NCBI RefSeq assembly: GCF_021491355.1
Contig: NZ_JAKENF010000002.1
Coordinates: 496,001 to 560,000 of the forward strand
Direction: 5' to 3'
From: Alitabrizicola rongguiensis
Lineage (GTDB): Bacteria; Pseudomonadota; Alphaproteobacteria; Rhodobacterales; Rhodobacteraceae
Length of the DNA stretch: 64,000 nucleotides
In this document: piece after piece, positions 17,680 through 25,967 of the stretch
Position numbering within the stretch: the stretch's first letter is position 1
Layout of the letters: every line of letters starts with the position of its first letter
Notes under the pieces: model-generated
What the model was told of the DNA's origin: nothing
The model's input: only the letters and a program-made list of their open reading frames with translations
The model's database searches: none
Translations under genes and position numbers: made by a program

Positions 17680-17790
17680 GATTTCGTAATCTCCCATGCC
17701 GAGAGCGCGGTGGCTGCCGGACCGAAAGACTTTCTTAACCAATCGCCATCCAGTGTGAAGGGGCGAAGAACAGGATGCGGCAGCCCGGGC

Positions 17791-19173
17791 ATGAGCGGAC
17801 GGATACTCATCATTGACGGCGTCGCGACGAACCGGATCGTGCTGATGGCGCGGCTTCAGGCGGCCTGCTACCACGCCGTGACAGCCGCGGACGGCGCCAA
17901 CGGGCTTGACGTGATGCGGCGCAACCCTCCCAACCTGGTGCTGCTGAATGGCACCTTGCCAGACATGCCGGGCACTGCGGTTCTGGCGCGGATCCGGTCA
18001 AATCCAGCCCTGAGCGACGTGCCGGTCGTGATGCTCTTGGACAACCTCTTGTCCGACCAGCGCCTTGAGCTAATCCGCGCCGGCGCGGACGACGCCCTGC
18101 CCCGGTCCATCGACCCGAACTGGCTGCTGGCGCGGGCGCGGGCGCTGATGCGGTCCCGGGCGGCGTCGCGTCTCCTGCGGGCGCATGAGGCGACGCTCGG
18201 CCAGGCGGGGATGGCAGAACGGCCCGAGGGATTCGACCATCCCGGGCTAGCCGCCATCGTGGCCGAGAAGTATGACGTGGCCGATGCCCTGCTGCAGCGG
18301 CTCGAACCGCACCAGCGCAATCGCCTTGTGGCACTGACCCGGAGCGAGGCGCTGAACCCCCGCGACGCCGGCCAGCTTCACATCGACGCGTTCCTGCTGG
18401 CCGCCAGCCCCGGAAATGGGGAGGCCACGCTGCGTCTCATGTCCGAACTCAGAACCCGCGGCGCCGCGCCGGAAGCGGAATTCTGCGTGCTCCTGCAGGA
18501 CGCAGCCGGCACTGCGGCCATCAACGCCCTGAACATGGATGCCCAGGACGTTCTCGACCGGGACTGCCCGGCAGAGGAGATCGCTTTCCGGCTCGATCGG
18601 ATGATCCGCCGCAAGAAGCATGACGACCGCAGGCGCAAGGCGATCGATGACGGCCTGCGCTATTCGGTGATGGATCCGCTCACCGGCTTGCACAACATGC
18701 GCTTTGCAGAACCCGAACTCGACCGGCTGATCGAACGGTCGCGGCGGCAGGGCAGGTCGCTGGCCGTGATGGTCATCGACCTCGACCGCTTCAAGTCGGT
18801 CAATGACATCTGGGGGCACCCGACTGGCAACGCGGTTCTCGTCGAAGTGGCCCGGCGGCTGAAGGCTGCACTCAGTCCGGGCGCCTTGCTCGCCCGGATG
18901 GGCGGCGAGGAATTCATGGTCGCCTTGCCGGATTGCGACACCGATCTGGCCCGAGCAACCGCGCAGCGCCTGTGTGCCGCAATCAAGGGCGAGCCTTTCC
19001 TCACACCGTCGGGCCAACCGATCGCGGTAACCGTCTCGATCGGTTGGTCGCTCTCCATCGCCGAAAGGCCCGAAGACACGCGCCTCAGCATGGTCGAGCG
19101 TGCCGATCAGGCGCTGCTCATGGCCAAGGCCGCCGGGCGCAATCGCGCCATCCAAAGCCGATCCGCCGCATAA
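17791..19173 (+). CDS. pleD: PleD-like diguanylate cyclase with degenerate receiver domains
   Basis: A 460-residue protein with the REC-REC-GGDEF order of PleD. The first receiver keeps 'RILIIDGVATNR' but has Asn53 in 'LVLLNGTLP' where the phosphoacceptor Asp should be, and Arg in place of the switch Lys ('ALPRSID'). The second receiver (about residues 155-275) is strongly diverged, as in other PleD proteins. The GGDEF domain looks active ('DPLTGLHNMRF', 'DLDRFKSVNDIWGH', 'GGEEF'). The RxxD inhibitory position holds Ser-Pro-Gly-Ala. No histidine kinase partner is nearby. Phosphorylation-independent control is inferred. Confidence 0.85.
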   Translation: MSGRILIIDGVATNRIVLMARLQAACYHAVTAADGANGLDVMRRNPPNLVLLNGTLPDMPGTAVLARIRSNPALSDVPVVMLLDNLLSDQRLELIRAGADDALPRSIDPNWLLARARALMRSRAASRLLRAHEATLGQAGMAERPEGFDHPGLAAIVAEKYDVADALLQRLEPHQRNRLVALTRSEALNPRDAGQLHIDAFLLAASPGNGEATLRLMSELRTRGAAPEAEFCVLLQDAAGTAAINALNMDAQDVLDRDCPAEEIAFRLDRMIRRKKHDDRRRKAIDDGLRYSVMDPLTGLHNMRFAEPELDRLIERSRRQGRSLAVMVIDLDRFKSVNDIWGHPTGNAVLVEVARRLKAALSPGALLARMGGEEFMVALPDCDTDLARATAQRLCAAIKGEPFLTPSGQPIAVTVSIGWSLSIAERPEDTRLSMVERADQALLMAKAAGRNRAIQSRSAA

Positions 19174-19188
19174 ATTCGACCCTGCCCA

Positions 19189-19716
19189 TCAGGGGGCCAT
19201 CGGTGGCGGCTCACTCATGCGCCGACCGTGGGACATCTCTTCTTCAAGTCGATCTGCGAAGCGCTGACGCTCTTCATCGGTCATCGCAACCACCCGTTCG
19301 ATCAGGAGTCGCTGCCCAAGCTTCAGCCTCTCGGTCAAGCGTTGCTCCTGCTGATCCGCCAGCGACCAGAGGGTGTCAGGCTGGAAAGGCTGGGCCCGCA
19401 AAGCGGCAAGGAAGTCCCCAAGATCCTTGCGGACTGCCCTTATGTCGCTCCACCGACCGCCCATCCGGGCCTGGAACTCGTCGCGGAGCGCTTCACGATC
19501 CTTCAGCGACAACGCTCTGTCGAAGGGACCGAAACCGAGCTCGCGCACACTCAGACGATGCTCACGACCGGGGCCGAACAGGGCCGCGCCCGCAATCGCG
19601 CCGACCACGGCGAGATTGAGCGCAACCGAGATCACCAGCGCGATCTTCATCCAGCGCGGTGTAGCTGCAGGCCCCGGAGCGGGGGAAACGACCTCGGGAT
19701 TGGTGTCCAGCGTCAT
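19189..19716 (-). CDS. Membrane-anchored CpxP/Spy-like (periplasmic heavy-metal sensor) protein
   Basis: The 175-residue protein has one transmembrane helix (about residues 23-48) and a periplasmic helical domain ('ALSLKDREALRDEFQARMG', 'MTDEERQRFADRLEEEMSHGRR') with the spaced helices of the CpxP/CnrX-like family. Such proteins monitor periplasmic metals or misfolding. Its ATG follows the stop of the putative anti-sigma gene by one base, so sigma factor, anti-sigma and sensor appear to form one operon. Whether it senses metal is not shown by the sequence; only a few His residues are available as ligands. Confidence 0.75.
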   Translation of the reverse strand: MTLDTNPEVVSPAPGPAATPRWMKIALVISVALNLAVVGAIAGAALFGPGREHRLSVRELGFGPFDRALSLKDREALRDEFQARMGGRWSDIRAVRKDLGDFLAALRAQPFQPDTLWSLADQQEQRLTERLKLGQRLLIERVVAMTDEERQRFADRLEEEMSHGRRMSEPPPMAP

Positions 19717-19717
19717 G

Positions 19718-20104
19718 TCAGCCCTCTGACTGGAAGGGGTCAAAGGCCGGGATCAGGTCTACCCTATCGAGGGAGGCGGTCACCCCAAGCGCCCGCGAGA
19801 CACTGTCCGTCACGCTCGACAGCCCGGCGGGTTGGACGGCACCAAGCCAGACCCCCGCCAGCGTCGCCGTCGCAAGACCCGCCGTCAAACCGAGCCCTCT
19901 GAACCAGCCTGACAGGTGCGGCATCAGTCCTCGTGAAGGGATGTTGGCCCGAAGAGGCGGACGGCTTGCGCGCCCGGCCTGTTCGGCAAGGGCCGCCGCC
20001 TCGATCCGCTGAACCAGACTGCCCGGGGGAAGCGGTGCGTCTGCCCGCGCTTCCGCAAAAAGACCGTCCAGGTCCTCCTCGCCCATCTCAAACTTCGTTG
20101 TCAT
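19718..20104 (-). CDS. Putative anti-sigma factor (single-pass membrane protein)
   Basis: A 128-residue protein with an acidic cytosolic N-terminus ('MGEEDLDGLFAEARADAPLPPG'), a short basic stretch and one membrane helix at about 68-88, then a periplasmic tail. It overlaps the end of the ECF sigma gene by 17 bases, and that position plus topology are the reasons for calling it an anti-sigma factor. I see no zinc motif (HxxxCxxC), so it is not of the ChrR/ZAS type. Confidence 0.6.
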   Translation of the reverse strand: MTTKFEMGEEDLDGLFAEARADAPLPPGSLVQRIEAAALAEQAGRASRPPLRANIPSRGLMPHLSGWFRGLGLTAGLATATLAGVWLGAVQPAGLSSVTDSVSRALGVTASLDRVDLIPAFDPFQSEG

Positions 20105-20675
20105 ATCCGAGCTCCGCCCGCCGCGGCGACAGAATTGCAGTCAGGCTGCGCTTGCCTCGCGCAATCAAACTTTCGACCGCTTCCACGCCTATGTCCATCA
20201 CTTCGGCAATCTCTGGATTGCCCAGTCCTTCCAGGTGGCGCAAGACCACCGCCTGTCGCTGCCGATCTGGCAGTCGCGCCAGCGCCGCCTCCAGCGCCTG
20301 CATCCGGTCCCGCTCGATCAGCCCCGCCTGCGCGCCGGGTGTATCGTCCTCTGGCTCGGCCACATCCTCGAGCGCCGATGGGCGCTTTTTGCGGATGCGG
20401 TCGGTGCAAAGGTTCAGCACCACGCGATAGAGCCAGGTCGAGATTTTCGCCTCACCCTGCCGCCAGTCTGACGCCACGCGCCAAAGACGCAGCATCGCCT
20501 CCTGCACCACATCCTCGGCCTCGGCCCGGTCGCTCAGTACCCGCGCGGCAAAACCGAACGCGCGCGGGGTCAGGCGAAGGGTCAGGGCACGGGCAGCCGC
20601 CTGGTCCCCATTGGCATAGAGGACCAGAAGCGCCTCGTCCGAGACGTCCGACAGGGCATCAAGCGCCATTTCCAT
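20088..20675 (-). CDS. ECF-type RNA polymerase sigma factor
   Basis: A 195-residue sigma-70 family protein of group 4. Region 2 is visible in 'AEAEDVVQEAMLRLWRVASDW' and 'STWLYRVVLNLCTDRIRKKRP'; region 4 in 'LPDRQRQAVVLRHLEGLGNPEIAEVM' and 'ESLIARGKRSL'. Two Met codons (20675, 20669) are possible starts. The downstream genes for a membrane protein and a CpxP-like sensor suggest an envelope-stress or metal-response module. The EF-hand protein gene ends 81 bases upstream on the same strand and may belong to the regulon. I could not identify a convincing ECF-type promoter by eye. Confidence 0.87.
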   Translation of the reverse strand: MEMALDALSDVSDEALLVLYANGDQAAARALTLRLTPRAFGFAARVLSDRAEAEDVVQEAMLRLWRVASDWRQGEAKISTWLYRVVLNLCTDRIRKKRPSALEDVAEPEDDTPGAQAGLIERDRMQALEAALARLPDRQRQAVVLRHLEGLGNPEIAEVMDIGVEAVESLIARGKRSLTAILSPRRAELGYDNEV

Positions 20676-20756
20676 TCCGTCCGGGTCTAGCCTGACCGTC
20701 CGTCCTTTCCAAGTCCGCGCCCCGGCCAGCATGGACCGGAGCGCGATTCACTCAGC

Positions 20757-21377
20757 TCAGTTGTCGTCGCCCCAGCCGTGCATCCACTCGCCCCAGCCTT
20801 GGCCGCGATGGCCGTGCTTTCCACCCGGTCCGCGGCCGGGCTCCCCCCTGTCGGCCATGGCCGCCGCAGCCTCGTCCTTCGTGACCGCGCCGTCACCATC
20901 GATATCGAACCGCTCGAACATCATTTCGCCCATGCCTCCGCCCATCATCGGGCCGGCGGCCAGTTCCTCGACCGACAGGGCGCCATCCCCGTCGACATCG
21001 AGACGGGCGATCATCTGGGTGGAACGCTGCGCGACCATCTGCGCCATGTTCTGCATCATCTGCGCAGAAAGCTCGTCAGCAGTAATCTTGTTATCCTTGT
21101 TTGCATCCAGTCCGGCGATGCGGCTTTGACGGAAGGCCAAGACCTCGTCCTTGGTGATCTTGCCGTCGCTGTTCACATCGATCTGCTCGAACATGAACAT
21201 CGGCATTCCGCCCATGCCCTGCCCCATGCCACGGCCCATGCCGGGGCCGCCCATCTGGCCGGCGCCCATCATCCCCTGAGCAGGAGCATCAGGCGCGTTT
21301 TCCTGTGCCAGTGCGAAACCGGCAATACTGATCGCGGCGATCAGCCCGAATGTGCCGAACACAGTCTTCTTGTTCAT
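20757..21377 (-). CDS. Secreted EF-hand protein
   Basis: A 206-residue exported protein: signal peptide 'MNKKTVFGTFGLIAAISIAGFALA', a Met/Gly-rich segment ('MMGAGQMGGPGMGRGMGQGMGG'-like, about residues 36-58) and four EF-hand loops starting 'DVNSDGKITKDE', 'DANKDNKITADE', 'DVDGDGALSVEE' and 'DIDGDGAVTKDE'. All four keep the Asp/Asn/Glu ligands for calcium. The C-terminus is Gly/His-rich and a Met/Gly segment precedes the loops, which could bind other metals. It lies upstream of the ECF sigma operon, suggesting a role in sensing or buffering envelope cations. Confidence 0.82.
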   Translation of the reverse strand: MNKKTVFGTFGLIAAISIAGFALAQENAPDAPAQGMMGAGQMGGPGMGRGMGQGMGGMPMFMFEQIDVNSDGKITKDEVLAFRQSRIAGLDANKDNKITADELSAQMMQNMAQMVAQRSTQMIARLDVDGDGALSVEELAAGPMMGGGMGEMMFERFDIDGDGAVTKDEAAAAMADRGEPGRGPGGKHGHRGQGWGEWMHGWGDDN

Positions 21378-21554
21378 CGTCTCACTCCTTCTGGCGGGCG
21401 CACCCATGCGCGCCGTTCTGGATGAGAAACGTATGAGCCGTTAACTTCCGTCGCTGCCTGTTTCAGCGACAACGCGCCGCGCCCCGTCGATCATGACTTT
21501 CTGCGGCAGCATCTCCGATGTAGAAATCTGGTCTCTGCAGTTCAGGATTCCGCG

Positions 21555-21947
21555 ATGACATACGCCGCCCTTACCGATGCCGACGACCGGCCGCTGCGCC
21601 TCGCGCTTTCGCGGGGCTGGCGGCGGCGGTGCCCAAACTGCGGCGCAGGGCCGATGATGAGCGGCTATCTCAAGGTCCGCGATCACTGTCCGGTCTGCGG
21701 ACAGGAACTGATGCATCACCGCGCCGATGACGGCCCCGCCTACCTGACCATCCTCATCGTCGGCCACCTGATGGCGCCGGCGCTGCTGATTGCCTTCGTC
21801 GAATTCCGACCCGATCCGCTGCTGCTCGGCACGATCTTTTCGGTCGGGACAGTCGCACTTTCGCTCTATCTTCTGCCAAGGCTGAAGGGCGCCCTGATCG
21901 GGGTTCAATGGGCAAAGAGGATGCATGGGTTCGGCGCAAGTGGATGA
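21555..21947 (+). CDS. DUF983 membrane protein
   Basis: A 130-residue protein with an N-terminal zinc-ribbon-like pair of Cys motifs ('CPNCGAG' and 'CPVCGQE') followed by two transmembrane helices (about 62-82 and 90-108). This is the DUF983 layout, common in Rhodobacterales and of unknown function. The last 23 bases overlap the start of the NUDIX gene, so the two are co-translated. Confidence 0.8.
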   Translation: MTYAALTDADDRPLRLALSRGWRRRCPNCGAGPMMSGYLKVRDHCPVCGQELMHHRADDGPAYLTILIVGHLMAPALLIAFVEFRPDPLLLGTIFSVGTVALSLYLLPRLKGALIGVQWAKRMHGFGASG

Positions 21948-22605
21948 GGTTCCGGTTCCCCGCGACGCGTCCAGCCTGATCCTGGTGCGGGACGGGCTGT
22001 CTGGGCCCGAGGTTCTCATGGGCCAACGCGGCGCAGCTGCGGCCTTCATGCCGTCCAAGTTCGTCTTTCCGGGTGGGGCCGTCGATCCCGAGGACGGCGC
22101 GCTGCCCCTTTCGACCGAACTGTCGCCGGTCTGTGCGGCCCGGCTAAGTTCGGGCGGGAACTGCGCGGCCGATGCCCTGGTCGGTGCGGCCCTGCGCGAG
22201 ATGTGGGAAGAGGCGGGATTGGCGCTCGGCCGGCCCGGCAAGGCCGACCTTCCGCCCGGCTGGGACGGCTTCGCGGAACGAGGCGTGATCCCCTCGGCCG
22301 CCGGCCTGCGCTACATCTTTCGCGCGGTAACTCCACCCGCACGGACGCGCCGGTTCGATGCCCGCTTCTTCCTTGCGCGGGCCGAGGCAGTCGTCGGCGA
22401 TACGGGCGATTTCTCGGCGGCGACGGACGAACTCAGCCACCTGCACTGGCTTCCTCTGGCAGAGGCACGGCGGCTCGATCTGCCTTTCATCACCGAGATC
22501 GTCCTTGCCGAGGTGGCGCAGAGGCTCACGGAAGACGGCCCGCCGCCGCCGGTGCCCTTCTTCGACAATACCGGCCCGCGCCCGGTGTTCCGGCGCATCG
22601 CCTAG
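21925..22605 (+). CDS. NUDIX hydrolase
   Basis: A 226-residue protein of the longer NUDIX branch: 'SSLILVRDG', 'FVFPGGAVDPED' and, after an insertion of about 40 residues, the Nudix-box core 'AALREMWEEAGL', with the glutamates for metal binding. This split box resembles NUDT7/NUDT19-like pyrophosphatases acting on CoA or nucleotide derivatives; the substrate here is unknown. The ATG has a GAGG site inside the end of the DUF983 gene. It converges with the EamA gene, overlapping by four bases. Confidence 0.82.
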   Translation: MGSAQVDEVPVPRDASSLILVRDGLSGPEVLMGQRGAAAAFMPSKFVFPGGAVDPEDGALPLSTELSPVCAARLSSGGNCAADALVGAALREMWEEAGLALGRPGKADLPPGWDGFAERGVIPSAAGLRYIFRAVTPPARTRRFDARFFLARAEAVVGDTGDFSAATDELSHLHWLPLAEARRLDLPFITEIVLAEVAQRLTEDGPPPPVPFFDNTGPRPVFRRIA

Positions 22606-23495
22606 GCAATAGCGACAACGCCAACGATTCCCGCGGCCAGCAGCGCGATCCCGAAAAGCTCGCGCGCCGTAACCTTCTCGTGGAAGATGAGAACCGAGAC
22701 CGCGAGCGAGAAGATCAGCTCGATCTGACCCAGGCTTCGCACATAGGCCGCATTCATCAGCGCGAAGGCCAGGAACCACCCGAATGAACCAAGGATGCCG
22801 GTCAGCCCGACGAACGCTGTCGACCGCCAGGCAGCAATGACGCGCCCGACCTCACCCGGCTCGCGCCAGTTCAGCCAGAAGCGCATGGCCAGCGCCTGGA
22901 AGGTGCTGACCGCCGCCAACGCCACCGTAGCTCGGAAAAGGGGCGAGTCCGATGCGACCTGAAGCGTCGCACCGCGATAACCGACCGATGACAGGCCGAA
23001 GAGCGCCCCGGCGGTCAGACCAAGCGCAACGGCGCGGTTGAAGATCGAGAAATGGCCCCACCCCTTCGCCGGACGCGACAGCAGGATCACCCCGGCAGTG
23101 CCAATGGCAATGGCAATCAGGCCGGCATTCGAAACTGGCTCGGCCAGAATAACCGCCGAGAACAGAGCCACAATCAGCGTCTCCGACTTGGTAAAGGCGA
23201 TCCCGACGGCAAAGCTCCGTTCGGAAAACAGCGCCACCGTGCAGAAGGTGGCGACGATCTGCGTCACACCGCCCATCAGCATGTAGGGCCAGAAGGTCCA
23301 GTCCGGCCAAACAAGACGTTCTCCAGCGACGACGAGCACGGCAAGGACGGCAAGGGCCAAAGGCGCGCCGAACAGGAACCGCGAGAAGGTCGCGCCGCCG
23401 GTCGAAAGGCCAATCCCCTTCAGGCGCTTCTGCAGCAGGAACCGCAGCGTTTGGACGGCGGCGGCGGCAATGGTGACAATGACCCAGAGTTCCAT
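22602..23495 (-). CDS. EamA/DMT-family transporter
   Basis: The 297-residue protein has about ten hydrophobic helices arranged as two EamA repeats; the second repeat ends 'SLAVSVLIFHEKVTARELFGIALLAAGIVGVV', the usual family pattern. Members move small metabolites across the inner membrane; substrate unknown. No neighbour suggests one. The ATG at 23495 begins directly with the first helix. Confidence 0.82.
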   Translation of the reverse strand: MELWVIVTIAAAAVQTLRFLLQKRLKGIGLSTGGATFSRFLFGAPLALAVLAVLVVAGERLVWPDWTFWPYMLMGGVTQIVATFCTVALFSERSFAVGIAFTKSETLIVALFSAVILAEPVSNAGLIAIAIGTAGVILLSRPAKGWGHFSIFNRAVALGLTAGALFGLSSVGYRGATLQVASDSPLFRATVALAAVSTFQALAMRFWLNWREPGEVGRVIAAWRSTAFVGLTGILGSFGWFLAFALMNAAYVRSLGQIELIFSLAVSVLIFHEKVTARELFGIALLAAGIVGVVAIA

Positions 23496-23534
23496 GACCC
23501 CGGTTTCGCAGGCCCCCCTGCCCGCTGCAAGGTG

Positions 23535-24479
23535 CTATTCGGCGGCGCGGATACGCTCGTCCTGAGGCGGCATCGCATTCCTTTGGACGGGCCAGATCGG
23601 ATGGGGAACCGGGTCCTTCGCCTTGAGGAAATAGCGGCGGAACACTTCGCCGTAGCCGACATACCGATAGCCTTCGTTGCGGCGCAGGTAATGGTCGCGG
23701 TTGGCGGCATACATCGCGGGCAGCCGGTACCACGGCACCGCCGGATGCATGTGATGCACCACATGAAGGTTGTTGTTCAGGAAGAGCAGCGACAGCGGCC
23801 CCCGATCCTCGATCAGCACGGTCCGCGCCCGGGCCGCCTCATGCGCCCGATGTTCAAGATAGGTGCGGATCTTGAGCACCGAATAAGCGAGATAGGCCGA
23901 AAGGAGATAGGCCAGAACCGGCATTGAGCCGACCGCCAGAAGCCAGCCGAGAACCAGGAGAAGCCCGATCCCGTGCAGCGCCCAGGCCCGGCGGATCTCG
24001 GTTTGCCCGCCACGCAGCAACCTGAGGTCCGACTGCACGAAAAGGACCGTGCCTATTGCCGGACCCAGCAGCATCCTACCGAGCAGCGTATTGTTCAGGC
24101 GCAGAAGCGTCTGCGCCCAAGAGGGCATCCGCGCCCAGACCGCCGGGTCCTGATAGTTCGATTCCGGGTCATCGTAGGGATCGGTCAGGGCCGGATCGTA
24201 GTGATGCTGAAGATGGGTGGTGCGGAACCGTTCGTAGGGCACATAGGGCATCAGTGCCGGGAAAACGAGCGCATCATTCAACGCCTGCGACGGGAAGGGA
24301 TGGCCGTGGATGACCTCGTGCTGCAACGACGAGAACTGGGCAATCGCCACCGCCGTCAGTCCGATCCCGAGCGGCAGCCACAGCGATGCCGCCCAGGTCG
24401 TTCCGATCACCCAGAGCGCATATGTTGCCGCCATCAGAAGCACAGTCGGCCATTCGACCGCTGTCGTGTTCGAACGCAT
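23535..24479 (-). CDS. Membrane fatty acid desaturase-family protein
   Basis: A 314-residue membrane protein with the three histidine clusters of the di-iron desaturase/hydroxylase superfamily: 'HEVIHGH' (about 54-60), 'HLQHH' (about 89-93) and 'HVVHH' (near 240), between pairs of hydrophobic helices. Such enzymes desaturate or hydroxylate acyl chains or related lipids with O2. Start 24479 begins with the first helix; a longer frame reaching 24776 covers the divergent promoter and is rejected. The divergent XRE-type regulator gene, 94 bases away, is a likely regulator of this gene. Confidence 0.83.
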   Translation of the reverse strand: MRSNTTAVEWPTVLLMAATYALWVIGTTWAASLWLPLGIGLTAVAIAQFSSLQHEVIHGHPFPSQALNDALVFPALMPYVPYERFRTTHLQHHYDPALTDPYDDPESNYQDPAVWARMPSWAQTLLRLNNTLLGRMLLGPAIGTVLFVQSDLRLLRGGQTEIRRAWALHGIGLLLVLGWLLAVGSMPVLAYLLSAYLAYSVLKIRTYLEHRAHEAARARTVLIEDRGPLSLLFLNNNLHVVHHMHPAVPWYRLPAMYAANRDHYLRRNEGYRYVGYGEVFRRYFLKAKDPVPHPIWPVQRNAMPPQDERIRAAE

Positions 24480-24573
24480 TGAATTCCCCGGCTCTTTTCC
24501 CGCCAAGATAGCACTTGCAAGGACTCGCGGGAATTCAGAGGATAAGCAACACAACCACAACATTGATGATTTT
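24480..24573. promoter_or_regulatory. Divergent promoter region with 8-bp inverted repeat
   Basis: This 94-base gap between the divergent desaturase and XRE regulator genes is AT-rich compared with its surroundings, especially 24537-24573. It contains the perfect inverted repeat GAATTCCC (24481-24488) and GGGAATTC (24529-24536), centres 48 bases apart. An operator role for the XRE protein is inference. Confidence 0.35.
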
Positions 24574-25446
24574 ATGAAACAAATGAATGATTCACGCGAC
24601 AAGCGAAGCCGAGCCGATCTGTTTCGCGCCCGTCTGGGCGAAGCGATGGATCTGCGCGGGCTAAGCCAGAGCGCCCTTGCCCGGAGGGTCGGTGTCGACC
24701 GGTCGACGATCTCGCAGCTTCTCGATCCCGCATCGGCGCGGCTGCCGAACGCGCAGGTGGCGGCAGAATGCGCCATCGCGCTTTCGGTCAGTGCCGACTG
24801 GCTTCTTGGCCTGACCGACCGTCCGGAGCTGCCGGACGCGCGGCTGGCCGAGGTTCTCAGGCTGACGGACGCCTCGCGCGCCCTGATCGACGAGACGATC
24901 TTCGGCTGGCATCAGGAAGCTGCGGGCTACAAGATCCGCCACGTTCCCGCGACCCTGCCTGACATGGTCAAGACCCGGCGGATGATGGAATGGGAATACG
25001 GCCCCCAACTGGGCGCTGATGCGGCTCAGGCGCTGGCGACAGCCGAGGCGCGGCTCGACTGGATGCGCCATGCGCGGTCCGATTACGAGATCGCATTTCC
25101 GCTTCACGAACTCGAAGCTTTCGTCCGGGCCGAGGGCTATTACGCCGGCCTACCTCTAGGCGTCCGGCTGGAGCAGATCGACAGGCTGATCGCGTTGGTC
25201 GACGCGCTCTACCCTTCGGTCCGCATCTACCTCTTCGATGCGCGCCGCATCTTCTCGGCCCCCATCACCATCTTCGGGCCCTTCCTGGCGGTGATCTATC
25301 TCGGCAGCCACTACCTGGCCCTGCGCGACCCAGAGCGGATCGCCGTGCTGTCGCGGCATTTTGACGGGCTGGTGCGCGACGCGGGCATGGCGGCGCGGGA
25401 TCTGCCCGGCCACCTGCGCGCCTTGCGATCGAGCCTCACGCCCTAA
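24574..25446 (+). CDS. XRE-family transcriptional regulator with C-terminal sensor-like domain
   Basis: A 290-residue protein. Residues about 18-75 are an XRE helix-turn-helix ('RGLSQSALARRVGVDRSTISQLLDP', 'IALSVSADWLLGLTDRPE'). The remaining 210 residues form a domain I do not recognise, with a hydrophobic stretch near 'IFGPFLAVIYLGSHYLALRDPERI'. No IrrE/ImmA motif is evident, so it is not the PccR/ScfR type. ATG codons at 24574 and 24583 are both possible starts. It is divergent from the desaturase gene, the most likely target. Confidence 0.78.
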   Translation: MKQMNDSRDKRSRADLFRARLGEAMDLRGLSQSALARRVGVDRSTISQLLDPASARLPNAQVAAECAIALSVSADWLLGLTDRPELPDARLAEVLRLTDASRALIDETIFGWHQEAAGYKIRHVPATLPDMVKTRRMMEWEYGPQLGADAAQALATAEARLDWMRHARSDYEIAFPLHELEAFVRAEGYYAGLPLGVRLEQIDRLIALVDALYPSVRIYLFDARRIFSAPITIFGPFLAVIYLGSHYLALRDPERIAVLSRHFDGLVRDAGMAARDLPGHLRALRSSLTP

Positions 25447-25967
25447 CCCACCGGTCGCAAACGGGCTGTGTTGTAGCCATTCCAGTCGAGGATTTCCTTG
25501 GCCGCAGCCAGCCGGTCAGGGGGAAGATCGGCGCTGCGGTTCAGGATCATGCCGAACTTGCCAGAGGGCGTGCCGATCACAATCGTGCGGTAGTCCGCAT
25601 CAACCCAGAGCACCCACCATTCGGCGCCCAGCCCCTCGGGGTCGGCAGCGGTCAGCCTGATCCGGCCCGGCCCGGTGATCCGTCCCGGACCGGCATATCC
25701 TGCAGGCAATCCGGCAAGGCAGAGATCGGCATCGACGGTGAAATCGCTGCCGCGCACGTCAGACACGGTCAGCCCACCGGCGGAACAGGGCCGCGCCCCG
25801 GCCGAGGCGAGTTCGGCCACTTGAACCCATTTCCCCTTCAGCCGCGCAGGATCGAAGGTCGCATTGGAATACATCGGCGTCCCATCGCGGCGCAGTGCTT
25901 CGGTCTTTGTGGGCGCGGGGGCGCAGGCCGCAACAAGCGTCAGCGCAGCAAGGATCAGTCGATGCAT
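25443..25967 (-). CDS. Lipocalin-family lipoprotein (Blc-like)
   Basis: A 174-residue protein with a lipoprotein signal ('MHRLILAALTLVAACAPAP', lipobox before Cys15) and the lipocalin start motif 'LKGKWVQVAEL' with the diagnostic Gly-x-Trp. Later strands ('EWWVLWVDADYRTIVIGTP') match outer-membrane Blc-type lipocalins, which bind lipids or fatty acids. Start 25967 overlaps the end of the upstream lipoprotein gene by 13 bases, so they are probably coupled. It converges with the XRE gene, overlapping by four bases. Confidence 0.78.
   Translation of the reverse strand: MHRLILAALTLVAACAPAPTKTEALRRDGTPMYSNATFDPARLKGKWVQVAELASAGARPCSAGGLTVSDVRGSDFTVDADLCLAGLPAGYAGPGRITGPGRIRLTAADPEGLGAEWWVLWVDADYRTIVIGTPSGKFGMILNRSADLPPDRLAAAKEILDWNGYNTARLRPVG

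Noticed and set aside
23820-24300. Possible carotenoid hydroxylase/ketolase instead of fatty acid desaturase
   Set aside because: The His-cluster spacing is shared by the superfamily, but no crt genes are nearby; kept as desaturase-family without a substrate.
24574-25446. XRE regulator as the missing PccR
   Set aside because: It lacks a recognisable IrrE/ScfR C-terminal domain and its neighbours concern lipid desaturation, not propionyl-CoA.
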